Below are positions 24,760-33,621 of a DNA stretch of 64,000 nt, piece by piece (the stretch's first letter is position 1; each line of letters starts with the position of its first letter). The translations under genes and the position numbers were made by a program. Source of the stretch: Nocardia yamanashiensis NBRC 100130 (lineage in GTDB: Bacteria > Actinomycetota > Actinomycetes > Mycobacteriales > Mycobacteriaceae); the NCBI RefSeq assembly GCF_001613325.1, contig NZ_BDCD01000023.1, positions 62,001-126,000 of the forward strand, read 5' to 3'. Below the pieces are notes generated by a model. That model made no database searches, was not told the origin of the DNA, and saw only the letters and a program-made list of their open reading frames with translations.

Positions 24760-25518
24760 ATGGGCATCGAAGCCATTGACCCGCAGTCGATCCGCAATGT
24801 CACGCTCGCCGGCGACCCGGCCGGGATCGCCCCGCTGGCGCACCGGCTGCGCGGGCGCGCCGACCGGACCGGTGCCATCCGCCACACCACGGACCGGATC
24901 GAGCACACCATCCGCATCGCCGAACTGCCCGGCCAGCTCCCGGCCGCCGCACTGGAACGCGCCGTCCGGGTGGCCGAAGGACTGATCATGGTGGTGGACG
25001 CCGCCGGTCCCGGCAGCGCGCGCCTGGAAACCCTGCTGCACGTCGCCGACGACCATCAGGTGGCGCGGCTGTGCCTGGTCACCGGACTCGACCGGCCCAC
25101 AGCCGATTTCGACCGCTGCGTGGCCACCGTCGCCGCCGCCCGCGGCGCGACCGCCCTGCCGCTGCACTCCCCGATCGATCCCGGGCCCGCCTTCGACGGC
25201 GTCATCGACCTGATCCCGCTGGGCACCCTGGCCGCACCGGCCGCCGAATTCTACGGTCCGCATTGGCATCTCGCGCAGCGCCGGTACCGCGACCTGGTCG
25301 GCGCCGTACTGGATCAGCGCACCGCCGCCGGTCCGCCGGAACTCGAGCCCGAACGCCTGCGGCAGCGCATCCGCCGGCTCACCCGCATCGGCGATATCGT
25401 GCCCATCCTGTGCGCTCCGGCACCCGGCGCCGATCTCGGCCCGCTGCTCGACGCCATCGTCCGGTACCTGCCCTCGCCGCTGGACGTCTGCCAACCCGAA
25501 CACGCGCTCGACTATTGA
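24760..25518 (+). CDS. Degenerate EF-G-like G-domain protein
   Basis: 252 residues. It aligns by eye with domain I of elongation factor G from end to end: IRNVTLAGDPAG where EF-G has its P-loop, a VAEGLIMVVDAAGPGSARLETLLHVADDHQVARLCLVTGLDR segment, GVIDLIPLG, and IVPILCAPAPGADLGPLLDAIVRYLPSPLDV at the domain I/II junction, after which it stops. GTP-binding residues are lost: the P-loop Lys is absent, the G3 Asp is Glu (ELPGQ) and the G4 NKMD is TGLD. It therefore lacks domains II-V and probably cannot hydrolyse GTP. Function is unknown; a scaffold or ribosome-associated role is speculation. Confidence 0.75.
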   Translation: MGIEAIDPQSIRNVTLAGDPAGIAPLAHRLRGRADRTGAIRHTTDRIEHTIRIAELPGQLPAAALERAVRVAEGLIMVVDAAGPGSARLETLLHVADDHQVARLCLVTGLDRPTADFDRCVATVAAARGATALPLHSPIDPGPAFDGVIDLIPLGTLAAPAAEFYGPHWHLAQRRYRDLVGAVLDQRTAAGPPELEPERLRQRIRRLTRIGDIVPILCAPAPGADLGPLLDAIVRYLPSPLDVCQPEHALDY

Positions 25519-25625
25519 TAACATCGGGTCGGTCGTCACGGTCCAGCAACCGGCCGGGCGGCCTTTGTGTTGCGCTTCGCGCAATGTAGCGAGGAGAGCC
25601 CGAGCGTTGACGCGCAACGACAATC

Positions 25626-26846
25626 GTGGTGCCCGTGCCGCCTGAATCCCGAAATCCGGCGCACAGCCAGCTGTTTCCGGCCGCGGCGATACCCGCCGAC
25701 GTGCTGCTGATCGAAGACGACGCCGCCGACGCGCTGCTCGTCGAGGCCCTGGTCGAGGACGGTCCGGCGGGCATCCGCCTGCGCTGGGTGTCCTCACTGG
25801 AGGAAGCCGCCCACCGGCTGCGCGAGCGCCGGCCGGACTGCGTCCTGCTGGACCTGAACCTGCCCGACGCGCACGGCATGCAGGCGCTGGCCCGGGTCCG
25901 CGCCGCCACCGACGCGGCGATCGTGGTGCTCACCGGCCTGGACGAAACCCTGGCCGGAGCGGACGCCATGGCCGCGGGCGCACAGGACTACCTGGTCAAA
26001 GGCCAGGTCACCCCGGACCTGCTGGGCCGCGCGGTGCGCTACGCCATCCAGCGCAAACAAGCCGAACGCACCAGCGCCGCGCTGCAGGCCAGTCAATTGC
26101 GGGCCGCGGAGAACGCGCGCCTGGAACGCGGCCTGCTGCCGACGCCCCTGCTGCGGCCGGACAGTCCGGTCGAGGCGGTCCCCCGCTATCTGCCCGGGCG
26201 CGCCCACGCCCTGCTCGGCGGCGATTTCTACGATGTGGTGGAGGTCGCGGACGGGCTGGTGCACGCCGTGGTCGGCGATGTCTCGGGGCACGGACCGGAG
26301 GCCGCGGCCATCGGCGTGGCGCTGCGATTGGCCTGGCGCACACTGGTTCTCGGCGGCATCACCGGTGCGCGGCAGCTGCGGATCATGGAGGAGGTGCTGC
26401 TCGCGGAGCGCTCCGATCGCAGCACCTTCGCCACCGCGACCATGCTCACCCTCGCGCCGGGCGAGCGCAGCGCCCGGATGTGGCGGGCCGGGCACCCCGG
26501 TGTCCTGCTGCGCCGTGGCGCCGAATGGGATTGGGCCGAGGTCGCGGGCGGGCCCGCCCTGGGTTTCCGGCCGGGCCGCGCGCACTGGCCCGACACCACC
26601 CTCGCCCTGCCCGGCGACGCCGCGCTGGCGGTGTTCACCGACGGGCTGTTCGAGGGCCGGGCCGGCGCGGACGGCGATCGGCTCGGCGAGGACGGCCTGC
26701 TGGCGCTGGCGCGCACCCTCGGCGCCGACCACCCGCATCGCTTCCTCGACCGGCTCATCACCCGGGTCGAGGAACTGGCCGCCGCCGCGGGCGGGCTGGA
26801 CGACGACCTGGCCATTCTGTACCTGCACTGGAAGGCGGAATCGTGA
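25626..26846 (+). CDS. Receiver-SpoIIE phosphatase (PP2C), RsbU/RsbP-like
   Basis: 406 residues from GTG 25626 (a GTG three bases later is equally possible). The N-terminal REC domain (about 24-140) has the phospho-acceptor Asp in VLLDLNLPD and a terminal Lys in DYLVKGQ. A short helix leads to a SpoIIE/PP2C domain (about 175-400) with GGDFYDVV, VGDVSGHG and metal-binding acids. It should dephosphorylate a STAS-type antagonist in response to phosphorylation of its receiver. The stop overlaps the start of the histidine kinase gene by four bases. Confidence 0.9.
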   Translation: MVPVPPESRNPAHSQLFPAAAIPADVLLIEDDAADALLVEALVEDGPAGIRLRWVSSLEEAAHRLRERRPDCVLLDLNLPDAHGMQALARVRAATDAAIVVLTGLDETLAGADAMAAGAQDYLVKGQVTPDLLGRAVRYAIQRKQAERTSAALQASQLRAAENARLERGLLPTPLLRPDSPVEAVPRYLPGRAHALLGGDFYDVVEVADGLVHAVVGDVSGHGPEAAAIGVALRLAWRTLVLGGITGARQLRIMEEVLLAERSDRSTFATATMLTLAPGERSARMWRAGHPGVLLRRGAEWDWAEVAGGPALGFRPGRAHWPDTTLALPGDAALAVFTDGLFEGRAGADGDRLGEDGLLALARTLGADHPHRFLDRLITRVEELAAAAGGLDDDLAILYLHWKAES

Positions 26847-28456
26847 GCGCGGCAACGCGAACGGCATCGCACCCGCTCAGCGGGCTGACCACGCGCGCCT
26901 GGTTCCGGGTGATCCTGGGCTCGGTCTCACTGCTGATGGTCGTCGGCGCGTTCGTCGGCGCGCGGGTCATCGCCACCACCGCCGCCGCGACCGACCGGCT
27001 GATCGGGCAATCACTCCCGGCGCAGCGGGCGGCGCTGGAACTCCAGACCGCCCTGCGCGATCAGGAGACCGGTATCCGCGGCTTCGCCCTCACCGGCGAC
27101 CGGCAGTTCCTGCAGCCCTACGAGTCCGGCCTGACCGCCGAGCAGCAGTCGCTGGACCGGCTCCGAAAAGTGCTGGGAGACGGCAACACCCGGTCCTCCG
27201 GCGATGCCGACGCGATCGAACGGGCCGCCGCGCAATGGCGCGCCGCCGCCGCCGAACCGCTGCTCGCCGTCCCGAATCCCACCCGGGCCCAGGGTGATTC
27301 GGTCACCGACGCCGGTAAGCTGCGCTTCGACGAGCTGCGCGCGCTGTTCACCACCCAGAACGAGCATCTGACCGACGCGGTCCGATCCGACACCGACCAT
27401 CTCCATCACGCCCGCAAGGTCCGCGACAGCGTGCTGATCGGCTTCCTGCTCGCGTTCCTGGCCACGGCGGCCGTGCTCATGGTCGTGGTGCGCCGGCTCG
27501 TCGACCGGCCGCTGCGCGACCTCACCGACTCCTCGCGGCGGGTGGCCGCGGGCGATTTCGGCCATCCCATCCAGGTGCGCGGCCCGGCCGACGTCCGGGC
27601 GGTCGCGGCGGCGGTGGAGGACATGCGCCGCCATATCGTCGCCGAACTGGACGCCTCGCGCGAGCAGGGGACGCTGCTGCACGAGCAGAAGCTGATCCTC
27701 GACGCCCAGACCGTCGAATTGCGGCGCTCCAACGCCGAACTCGAACAGTTCGCCTATGTGGCCTCGCACGATCTGCAGGAGCCGCTGCGCAAGATCGCCT
27801 CGTTCTGCCAGCTGCTGGAGAAGCGCTATTCCGGGCAATTGGACGATCGGGCCACCCAGTACATCGCCTACGCGGTGGACGGCGCCAAACGCATGCAGGT
27901 GCTGATCAACGATCTGCTCACCTTCTCGCGGGTGGGCCGCATGGGGGACGGCAGCGAGCCGGTGGAGCTCGGGCAGACGCTGGATCGGGCGCTGGCCAAT
28001 CTGTCCGGCGCGATCGAGGACAGCGGGGCCGTCGTCACCCGGCCGCCCGAGCTGCCGCGGCTGGTCGGGCAGCCGGTGCTGCTGACCATGGTGTGGCAGA
28101 ACCTGATCGGCAATGCCGTCAAATTCCGCGCGCCCGGCCGCACCCCGGAAATCGTGATCGAATGCGAGCCCGCCGCGAACGGCTGGCGATTCTCGGTGCG
28201 TGACAATGGAATCGGCATCGAACCCGAATTCGCCGAGAAAGTGTTCGTCATCTTCCAGCGCCTGCACAATCGCACCGAATACGACGGCACCGGAATCGGT
28301 TTGGCCCTGACGAAGAAGATCGTCGAACAGCACGGCGGGGAAATCCGGATCGACACCGAATTCAGCGGTGGCACCCGGGTCGAATTCACCCTGATCGGCA
28401 TACCCACGACCGACCATGCGGCCGCCGGCCGCGACGACGAAGGAGTTCAGCCATGA
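26843..28456 (+). CDS. CHASE3-HAMP sensor histidine kinase
   Basis: 537 residues from GTG 26843 (GTGA overlap with the phosphatase gene). A membrane segment at about residues 20-45 is followed by an external CHASE3 sensory domain containing DQETGIRGFALTGD, a second membrane helix at about 195-215, a HAMP region, a coiled stretch (ELRRSNAELEQFAYVASHDLQEPLRKIASF) holding the phosphorylated His, and an ATP-binding domain with NLIGNAVKFR, DNGIGI and GTGIGLAL. The phytochrome-like HisKA is the type that signals to small Rcp1-like receivers, as encoded next. Confidence 0.93.
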   Translation: MSAATRTASHPLSGLTTRAWFRVILGSVSLLMVVGAFVGARVIATTAAATDRLIGQSLPAQRAALELQTALRDQETGIRGFALTGDRQFLQPYESGLTAEQQSLDRLRKVLGDGNTRSSGDADAIERAAAQWRAAAAEPLLAVPNPTRAQGDSVTDAGKLRFDELRALFTTQNEHLTDAVRSDTDHLHHARKVRDSVLIGFLLAFLATAAVLMVVVRRLVDRPLRDLTDSSRRVAAGDFGHPIQVRGPADVRAVAAAVEDMRRHIVAELDASREQGTLLHEQKLILDAQTVELRRSNAELEQFAYVASHDLQEPLRKIASFCQLLEKRYSGQLDDRATQYIAYAVDGAKRMQVLINDLLTFSRVGRMGDGSEPVELGQTLDRALANLSGAIEDSGAVVTRPPELPRLVGQPVLLTMVWQNLIGNAVKFRAPGRTPEIVIECEPAANGWRFSVRDNGIGIEPEFAEKVFVIFQRLHNRTEYDGTGIGLALTKKIVEQHGGEIRIDTEFSGGTRVEFTLIGIPTTDHAAAGRDDEGVQP

Positions 28457-28896
28457 CGGTATCGGGCCGGCCGGTCGACATCCTGCTGATCGAGGACGAT
28501 CCGGCGGACGAATTGATGACCCGGGAAGCGTTCGAGGACAACAAGATAGGCAATACCCTGCACGTCTGCCACGACGGCCAGGAAGCGCTGGACTTCCTGT
28601 ACCGGCAGGGCGTCTACGCCGACGCCTGCCGGCCCGATCTCATCCTGCTGGACCTGAACCTGCCCAAATACGACGGGCGCGAGGTGCTGGCCCGGATCAA
28701 GGCCGATCCGGACCTGGCGGCGATCCCGGTGGTGGTGCTCACCACGTCCGCCGCCGAGGAGGACATTCTGCGCAGCTACCAGCTGCACGCCAACGCCTAC
28801 GTCACCAAACCCGTCGAACTGGATCAGTTCGTGCAGGCCATCAAGCAGATCGACGAGTTCTTCGTGCAGATCGTGCGGCTGCCCTCGAATCCCTGA
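28453..28896 (+). CDS. Rcp1-like single-domain response regulator
   Basis: 147 residues, ATG at 28453 overlapping the kinase stop by four bases. It is a stand-alone receiver: DILLIEDDPADELM (acidic pocket), LILLDLNLPKYDG with the phospho-Asp, VVLTTSAAEED and AYVTKPVEL with the conserved Lys. There is no output domain. The likely path is kinase to this receiver and the REC-PP2C protein, which then acts on the STAS/sigma-factor switch encoded downstream. Confidence 0.92.
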   Translation: MTVSGRPVDILLIEDDPADELMTREAFEDNKIGNTLHVCHDGQEALDFLYRQGVYADACRPDLILLDLNLPKYDGREVLARIKADPDLAAIPVVVLTTSAAEEDILRSYQLHANAYVTKPVELDQFVQAIKQIDEFFVQIVRLPSNP

Positions 28897-28899
28897 GGC

Positions 28900-29253
28900 T
28901 CACGCCGGTTCCGCGGCCAGCGCCGCGTCGGTGGAATCGAACAGATCCAGCGCCTGGTCCAGGCCGGTCACCTCGATCGGCCGGCGCGCCTGCCGCGAAG
29001 CCACCACGCGCAACCGCCGCGGCTCGGCCTGCTCCACCGCGGCCAGCAGCATGCTCAGGCCCACCGAGCCCATGAAGTGCACCCCGGACAGGTCGACGAC
29101 CGTCTCCGCCTGCTCCGCCGCCGCCGCGTCGAGCGCGGTCCGCAGCAGGTCCGCGGAATTGATATCGATCTCACCCACCGCGGTCACCACCACCGCATCG
29201 CCGATCCGGCCCTGCGAAACGGTCAGTAGACGCGAGCTCTCGCTGTCGGTCAC
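28900..29253 (-). CDS. STAS-domain anti-sigma factor antagonist (RsbV-like)
   Basis: 117 residues from GTG 29253, placed seven bases after GGAGGG. The STAS fold is visible as VVVTAVGEIDINSADLLRTALDAAA, ETVVDLSGVHFMGSVGLSMLLAAVE. The phosphorylatable serine is expected in DLSGVHFMGSVGL, the DLSG/FMGSSG region. Dephosphorylated by the PP2C protein at 25626, it should bind an anti-sigma kinase and free the sigma factor. Its stop lies three bases from the stop of the convergent receiver gene. Confidence 0.88.
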   Translation of the reverse strand: MTDSESSRLLTVSQGRIGDAVVVTAVGEIDINSADLLRTALDAAAAEQAETVVDLSGVHFMGSVGLSMLLAAVEQAEPRRLRVVASRQARRPIEVTGLDQALDLFDSTDAALAAEPA

Positions 29254-29344
29254 GCTCACTCCCTCCACGAAGTCACCGCGAAACGGTACCGAACGCGCCC
29301 GCGCACCGTGCGCGGACGCGACAGCCGGGCGGCCGGCCCGGCGC

Positions 29345-29893
29345 TCACCGGCGACCACCGCGACGCCCGCACCGGCTGAATCGGACCGTCAACGGATATC
29401 CGTCGGATCCGGCGTCGTAGCCCGCGTGGTCGATCTCGATCGCGTCGGTGAGGCTGCTCAGCAGATGCCTGCCGAAGTCGTTGAGCTCGAAGGCATCCCG
29501 CAATGTCACCACCGACATCGTGACATCCGCACGGTCCGGGCCGTAGCCGAATTCACAGTCGATGCGCCGGTCCGGCGTAGTCGACAGGATCATGGCGGTG
29601 ATCACCTCGTCCAGCGCGACCCGCACATCGGTCACCACGTCGATACCGAAATCGGCGGTCAGCAGCACGGTTTCGGCGATGGACCGCAACAACGGCAACT
29701 GCCGGACGTCCGCGGGGATCCAGACCCCGACCCGATCGGCATCGCGCCGCGGCGCCGCCCCGCTGCCGGTCATCTCCCGCTCCCTCGCCCGCAGCGGCCG
29801 CACGCCCGGCGTCCGGCCGTCGGCGACCACGGTATCGTCGCGCGTTCCGCGCATCCTGCCACCTCGCTTCCCACCCCGGTAAATGATCGTCAC
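29345..29893 (-). CDS. RsbW-like protein with degenerate ATP-binding site
   Basis: 182 residues if translated from the GTG at 29893, which overlaps the stop of sigF by four bases; later ATGs are possible. The fold matches HATPase_c_2 anti-sigma factors: VWIPADVRQLPLLRSIAETVLLTADFG then VRVALDEVITAMILS. The N-box Asn expected after DE-V is replaced (ITAMI) and the G1/G2 boxes are not recognisable (TLRDAFELNDFG). It may still bind the sigma factor without kinase activity. The intact ATPase of the nearby MEDS protein could supply the kinase function. Confidence 0.78.
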   Translation of the reverse strand: MTIIYRGGKRGGRMRGTRDDTVVADGRTPGVRPLRAREREMTGSGAAPRRDADRVGVWIPADVRQLPLLRSIAETVLLTADFGIDVVTDVRVALDEVITAMILSTTPDRRIDCEFGYGPDRADVTMSVVTLRDAFELNDFGRHLLSSLTDAIEIDHAGYDAGSDGYPLTVRFSRCGRRGGRR

Positions 29894-30726
29894 GCCGCGT
29901 ACACCCGCTCGTCCTCCAGCGCTCGCTCGCGGATATCGGCCAGCAGCCGGGCGAGCAGCCGGGACACGTGCATCTGGGAGACGCCGAGCGCCCGGGCGAT
30001 CTCGGACTGGGTCTTGTTCTCCCCGTACCGCATCACCAGCAGGCTGCGTTCGCGTTCGCTCAGCGACGCCAGCAGCGGACCGGCGGTGACGCTGTCCTCG
30101 ATCAGCGCGTAACCCGGATCCTCGGCGGCGATGCGATCCAGCGGCGAGAGGGTGCCCTCGCCCTCCCCGCCCGAAGTCGCGGGCGCGTCGATGGAGTCGG
30201 TGGTGTAGCAGTTCCCGGCGATGATCGCCTGGGTGACCTCGAACAGATCGACCTCCAGATGCGCGGCCAGTTCACGCGCGGTCGGCTGGTGTCCGAGCCG
30301 CTGGGCCAGCTCCGGAATCACCGAGGTCAGCCGCTGCTGGATCTCCTTGATGCGCCGCGGCACCCGCACCGCCCAGGTGCTGTCCCGGAAGTACCGCTTG
30401 ACCTCGCCCGTGATCGTCGGGATCGCGTAGGACAGGAAGCTGGCGCCATTGTCCGGGTCGAAGCGGTCGACGGACAGCACCACGCCGACCGCCGCGATCT
30501 GCGCCAGATCATCGACCTCGACGCCGCGGCCGGCATAGCGGCGCGCGATGTGCTCGCCGAGCGGCAGGCAGCGGCGGATGATCTCCTCCCGCAGCCGGGC
30601 GTGCTCCTCACCCTCGCGTGGCAGGGCGGCCAGCTGCCGCAGCCACGGTTCGATGTTGTCGTACGAGTCACCGGCGCCCTCGCCGTCGACCGTTCGTCCC
30701 GACCGATCCGCGTGTTCACCTGACAT
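29890..30726 (-). CDS. sigF: SigF/SigB-like alternative sigma factor
   Basis: 278 residues. Region 2 is clear (LPLGEHIARRYAGRGVEVDDLAQIAAVGVVLSVDRFDPDNGASFLSYA), region 3 follows (PRRIKEIQQRLTSVIPELAQRLGHQPTARELAAHLEV) and region 4 ends the protein (LSERERSLLVMRYGENKTQSEIARALGVSQMHVSRLLARLL). It belongs to the SigF/SigB group that controls stress or developmental genes and is regulated by partner switching, fitting the neighbours RsbV-like, RsbW-like, MEDS and PP2C genes. The next gene on its strand (RsbW-like) overlaps it. Confidence 0.92.
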   Translation of the reverse strand: MSGEHADRSGRTVDGEGAGDSYDNIEPWLRQLAALPREGEEHARLREEIIRRCLPLGEHIARRYAGRGVEVDDLAQIAAVGVVLSVDRFDPDNGASFLSYAIPTITGEVKRYFRDSTWAVRVPRRIKEIQQRLTSVIPELAQRLGHQPTARELAAHLEVDLFEVTQAIIAGNCYTTDSIDAPATSGGEGEGTLSPLDRIAAEDPGYALIEDSVTAGPLLASLSERERSLLVMRYGENKTQSEIARALGVSQMHVSRLLARLLADIRERALEDERVYAA

Positions 30727-30964
30727 TGCGCTACCTCACTGTGGTTCCGGGGGTTCCGTTGCCGTAATGGCCTCGTACCCGCACCGGCACGTCCGAAACA
30801 CGTTCGCCGCGATCGGTTTCGATCTTCGATGCCGGGGCATTGCCGGACCGATGTCAGGAGGAGGTCGGAAGCGATGAACACATGCGATGTCTCGACGTGG
30901 GGGAGACCGCAGGTCATGATCGATTGATGGCCGTCCCCCCGTCTGCGCCCGAGGTGCCTCGCCC

Positions 30965-31897
30965 ATGACCGCTGCGACCGCTCCTTTCCGGCATCCCGCG
31001 CTGTTCTATCGCGATGCGGACGAGTACCTGGCGGGCACCGTGGAGTTCATCAGGACGGGCCTGCGCCGGGGCGAACCGGTGGCCGTGGCCGTGCCGACCT
31101 GGAACCTGGAACTGCTGCGCGATGCGCTGGGGACCCAGGCCGGCGCGGTGCGCTTGCTGGACATGACCGTCGAGGGCCGCAATCCCGGCCGGATCATTCC
31201 CGGGGTGCTGCGCGCCTTCGCCGACCGGCATCGCACGCGGCGGGTTCGCATCATCGGCGAGCCCATCTGGGCGGGCCGGTCGGCACTGGAGTATCCGGCG
31301 TGCGCGCAGCACGAGGCGCTGATCAACGCGGCCTTCGCCGGGCGCGAGGCGACGATCCTGTGCCCGTACGACCTCACCCATCTGCCCCCGCACATGATCG
31401 CGGACGCGTATGCGACCCATCCGGTGCTCATCGACCGCGGTGCCGAGACCCGCAGCGCCGCCTACGATCCCGAACACGTCGTCGCCGCCTACAACCGGCC
31501 GCTGCCCGAACCGCCCGCCGGGGCGCTGTGCCTGGAATTCGATGCGGCCGACCTGGCCCGGGTCCGGCACGCCGCGGTCGATTTCGCCGGGCGCAGCGGC
31601 ATGGGCGAGCCCCACGTGGACGATCTGGAACTGATCGTCGGCGAAGCCACCGCCAATTCGGTGGTGCACGGGGGCGGCGGCAGCGGGACGCTGGCGTTGT
31701 GGACCGAGGACGACCGGCTGTGCTGCCGGATCAGCGACGGCGGGCACATCACCGATCCGCTCGCGGGCCGGGTGCCCGCGCCCGCCCGCACCGCCGGCGG
31801 CCGCGGACTGCTGCTGATCAACCAGCTCGCCGATCTGGTGCGGATACACACCGGGCCGGGCGGCACCACGCTGCTGGTGCAGCTGGCCCTCGATTGA
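30965..31897 (+). CDS. MEDS-domain anti-sigma/RsbA-like histidine kinase-type ATPase
   Basis: 310 residues. Residues 1-170 are a MEDS sensory domain (HPALFYRDADEYLAGTVEFIRTGLRRGEPVAVAVP, then GEPIWAGRS and ILCPYD), as found in DcmR-like and RsbA-like regulators. Residues 200-308 form an HATPase_c_2 domain with intact N-box EATANSVVHG, DGG and GGRGLLLIN boxes. It is divergent from sigF (238 bases apart). By family analogy it binds or phosphorylates the STAS antagonist and so feeds a signal into the SigF switch. Confidence 0.87.
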   Translation: MTAATAPFRHPALFYRDADEYLAGTVEFIRTGLRRGEPVAVAVPTWNLELLRDALGTQAGAVRLLDMTVEGRNPGRIIPGVLRAFADRHRTRRVRIIGEPIWAGRSALEYPACAQHEALINAAFAGREATILCPYDLTHLPPHMIADAYATHPVLIDRGAETRSAAYDPEHVVAAYNRPLPEPPAGALCLEFDAADLARVRHAAVDFAGRSGMGEPHVDDLELIVGEATANSVVHGGGGSGTLALWTEDDRLCCRISDGGHITDPLAGRVPAPARTAGGRGLLLINQLADLVRIHTGPGGTTLLVQLALD

Positions 31898-32106
31898 TTC
31901 CGCGCGGCGCCGGCGGCTTTTCCAAGTGCGCCTTTACGAATTCTCTACGGGTTCATGGCGATAACCTGTGACAGACGGTACATAAGGAAACCGGAAATCA
32001 CAGTCGAAGTTTCCCGAATTGTGTTCTACGTTCGGGTTCTGCACCGAGTTCAATGTCGATCGGTCGCATTCATGCCAACAATTCCGAATGCTCCGGAGGA
32101 CTCGGT

Positions 32107-33621
32107 ATGTCCAGCAATTCGAATTCGGTTACCACCGTGGCTGTTTCACCACGGCTCGGCGTCGGCGCGCTGCGCGGCCTGCCGCGCGAGGTCACCCGGC
32201 CCCCGTTCACCCCCGGCATTCTGGAGACCGGCATCGTGCACCTGGGCTGCGGGGCCTTCCACCGCGCCCATCAGGCGCTGATCACCCAGCACGCCATGAC
32301 CGCCACCGGCGACCGGCGGTGGGGCATCGCCTCGGTCGCCATGTCCCGGCCCGATGTGGTCGGGGCCCTGCGCGCGCAGGAGAACCTGTACACCACCGTG
32401 CTGCGCGATGAGGGCGCAGTGCGGGCGGAAGTGGTGGGCGCGATCACCGCGGCGGTGCACGCGCCCTCGGATCGGATCGGCGTGGTGCGCCGGGTCGCCG
32501 ATCCGCGGGTGCGCATCGTCACGCTGACCGTCACCACCGGCGGGTATTGCCTCGCGCCCGCCACCGGGCGGCTGGATTCGGGCAGCGATCCGGTGCGGCA
32601 CGATCTGCGCTGCGCGGCCAAGCCGTGCACGGCGATCGGCATGCTGGTGGGCGGGCTGGCGGCGGTGCGCCGGCGCGGCGGGCGGCCGCCGGTGGTGATC
32701 AGCTGCGACAACCTGACCGCCAACGGGCGTCAATTGCGCAGTGCGGTCCTGGATTTCGCCGCGCTGCGGGATGATCGGCTGGCGGACTGGATCGGGCGCA
32801 ATGTGCAATTCCCGTGCAGTGTGGTCGATCGGATCGTGGCCTCGGGCGCGGACGCGACCGCCGGCGCCCGGCTCGGCGTGGACGACCGGGCGCAGGTCTC
32901 CGCCGAACCGTTCATGACCTGGACCATCGAGAACTTCGACGGCGAACGCCCGCGCTGGGACTTGGCCGGGGCGGAATACGTCACCGACGTCACCGCCCAC
33001 GAACTGGCGAAACTGCGCCTGCTCAACGGAACCCACATGCTGCTGGCCTACCTGGGCGCGCTCGCCGGCCACCCCACCATCGCCGAAGCGGCCGCCGATC
33101 CCGCCCTGAGCGCCCTCGCCCGCCAATTCATGCTCCACGAACAAGGCCCCACCCTCGCCCTCCCCGAACTCCAATTGCACCGCACCGTAACCGATCTGCT
33201 GCGCCGCTTCCGCAATCCCGCCATCCGCCACGAAATGACCCGGGTCGGCCGCAACGGCTCGGACAAGATGCACCCCCGCGTCACCGCCGCCATGCGCGAG
33301 AACCTTGCGAAGGGCCGCCCCACCCCCGCCGCCGCACTCCTGATCGCGGCCTGGATCCGCTGGTTCGACCTGCACGGAACCCCCGGCGGCGCAATCGAGC
33401 TCATCGATTCCCGGGCCGCCGAACTGGCCCCGCTGGCCGCCATCCCCGACCCGCACCGCCGCGCCCGCGCCTTCCTCGCCCGCACCGACATCTTCGGAAC
33501 CCTGCCGCACCTCAACCGCGCCCAGCGCGAAGTAGGCGACGCCCTGGCCGAACTCATCCACGACGATATCGCCGCCGTGATCGCCAGACGCCTACGACCC
33601 GACCTCGGGAAGGTAGCGTGA
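32107..33621 (+). CDS. Mannitol/polyol dehydrogenase family oxidoreductase
   Basis: 504 residues from ATG 32107, six bases after GGAGGA. The NAD-binding N-terminal domain (about 25-250) shows IVHLGCGAFHRAHQA; the C-terminal domain has the catalytic K-x4-N-x2-H as LAKLRLLNGTH. It should interconvert a polyol such as mannitol or arabitol with the keto-sugar in the cytoplasm. The stop overlaps the HAD phosphatase start by four bases (GTGA), suggesting that a phosphorylated sugar is handled by the same operon. The 209 bases upstream (31898-32106) are AT-rich with a loosely repeated TTCT-ACG-GGGTTC element. Confidence 0.9.
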   Translation: MSSNSNSVTTVAVSPRLGVGALRGLPREVTRPPFTPGILETGIVHLGCGAFHRAHQALITQHAMTATGDRRWGIASVAMSRPDVVGALRAQENLYTTVLRDEGAVRAEVVGAITAAVHAPSDRIGVVRRVADPRVRIVTLTVTTGGYCLAPATGRLDSGSDPVRHDLRCAAKPCTAIGMLVGGLAAVRRRGGRPPVVISCDNLTANGRQLRSAVLDFAALRDDRLADWIGRNVQFPCSVVDRIVASGADATAGARLGVDDRAQVSAEPFMTWTIENFDGERPRWDLAGAEYVTDVTAHELAKLRLLNGTHMLLAYLGALAGHPTIAEAAADPALSALARQFMLHEQGPTLALPELQLHRTVTDLLRRFRNPAIRHEMTRVGRNGSDKMHPRVTAAMRENLAKGRPTPAAALLIAAWIRWFDLHGTPGGAIELIDSRAAELAPLAAIPDPHRRARAFLARTDIFGTLPHLNRAQREVGDALAELIHDDIAAVIARRLRPDLGKVA

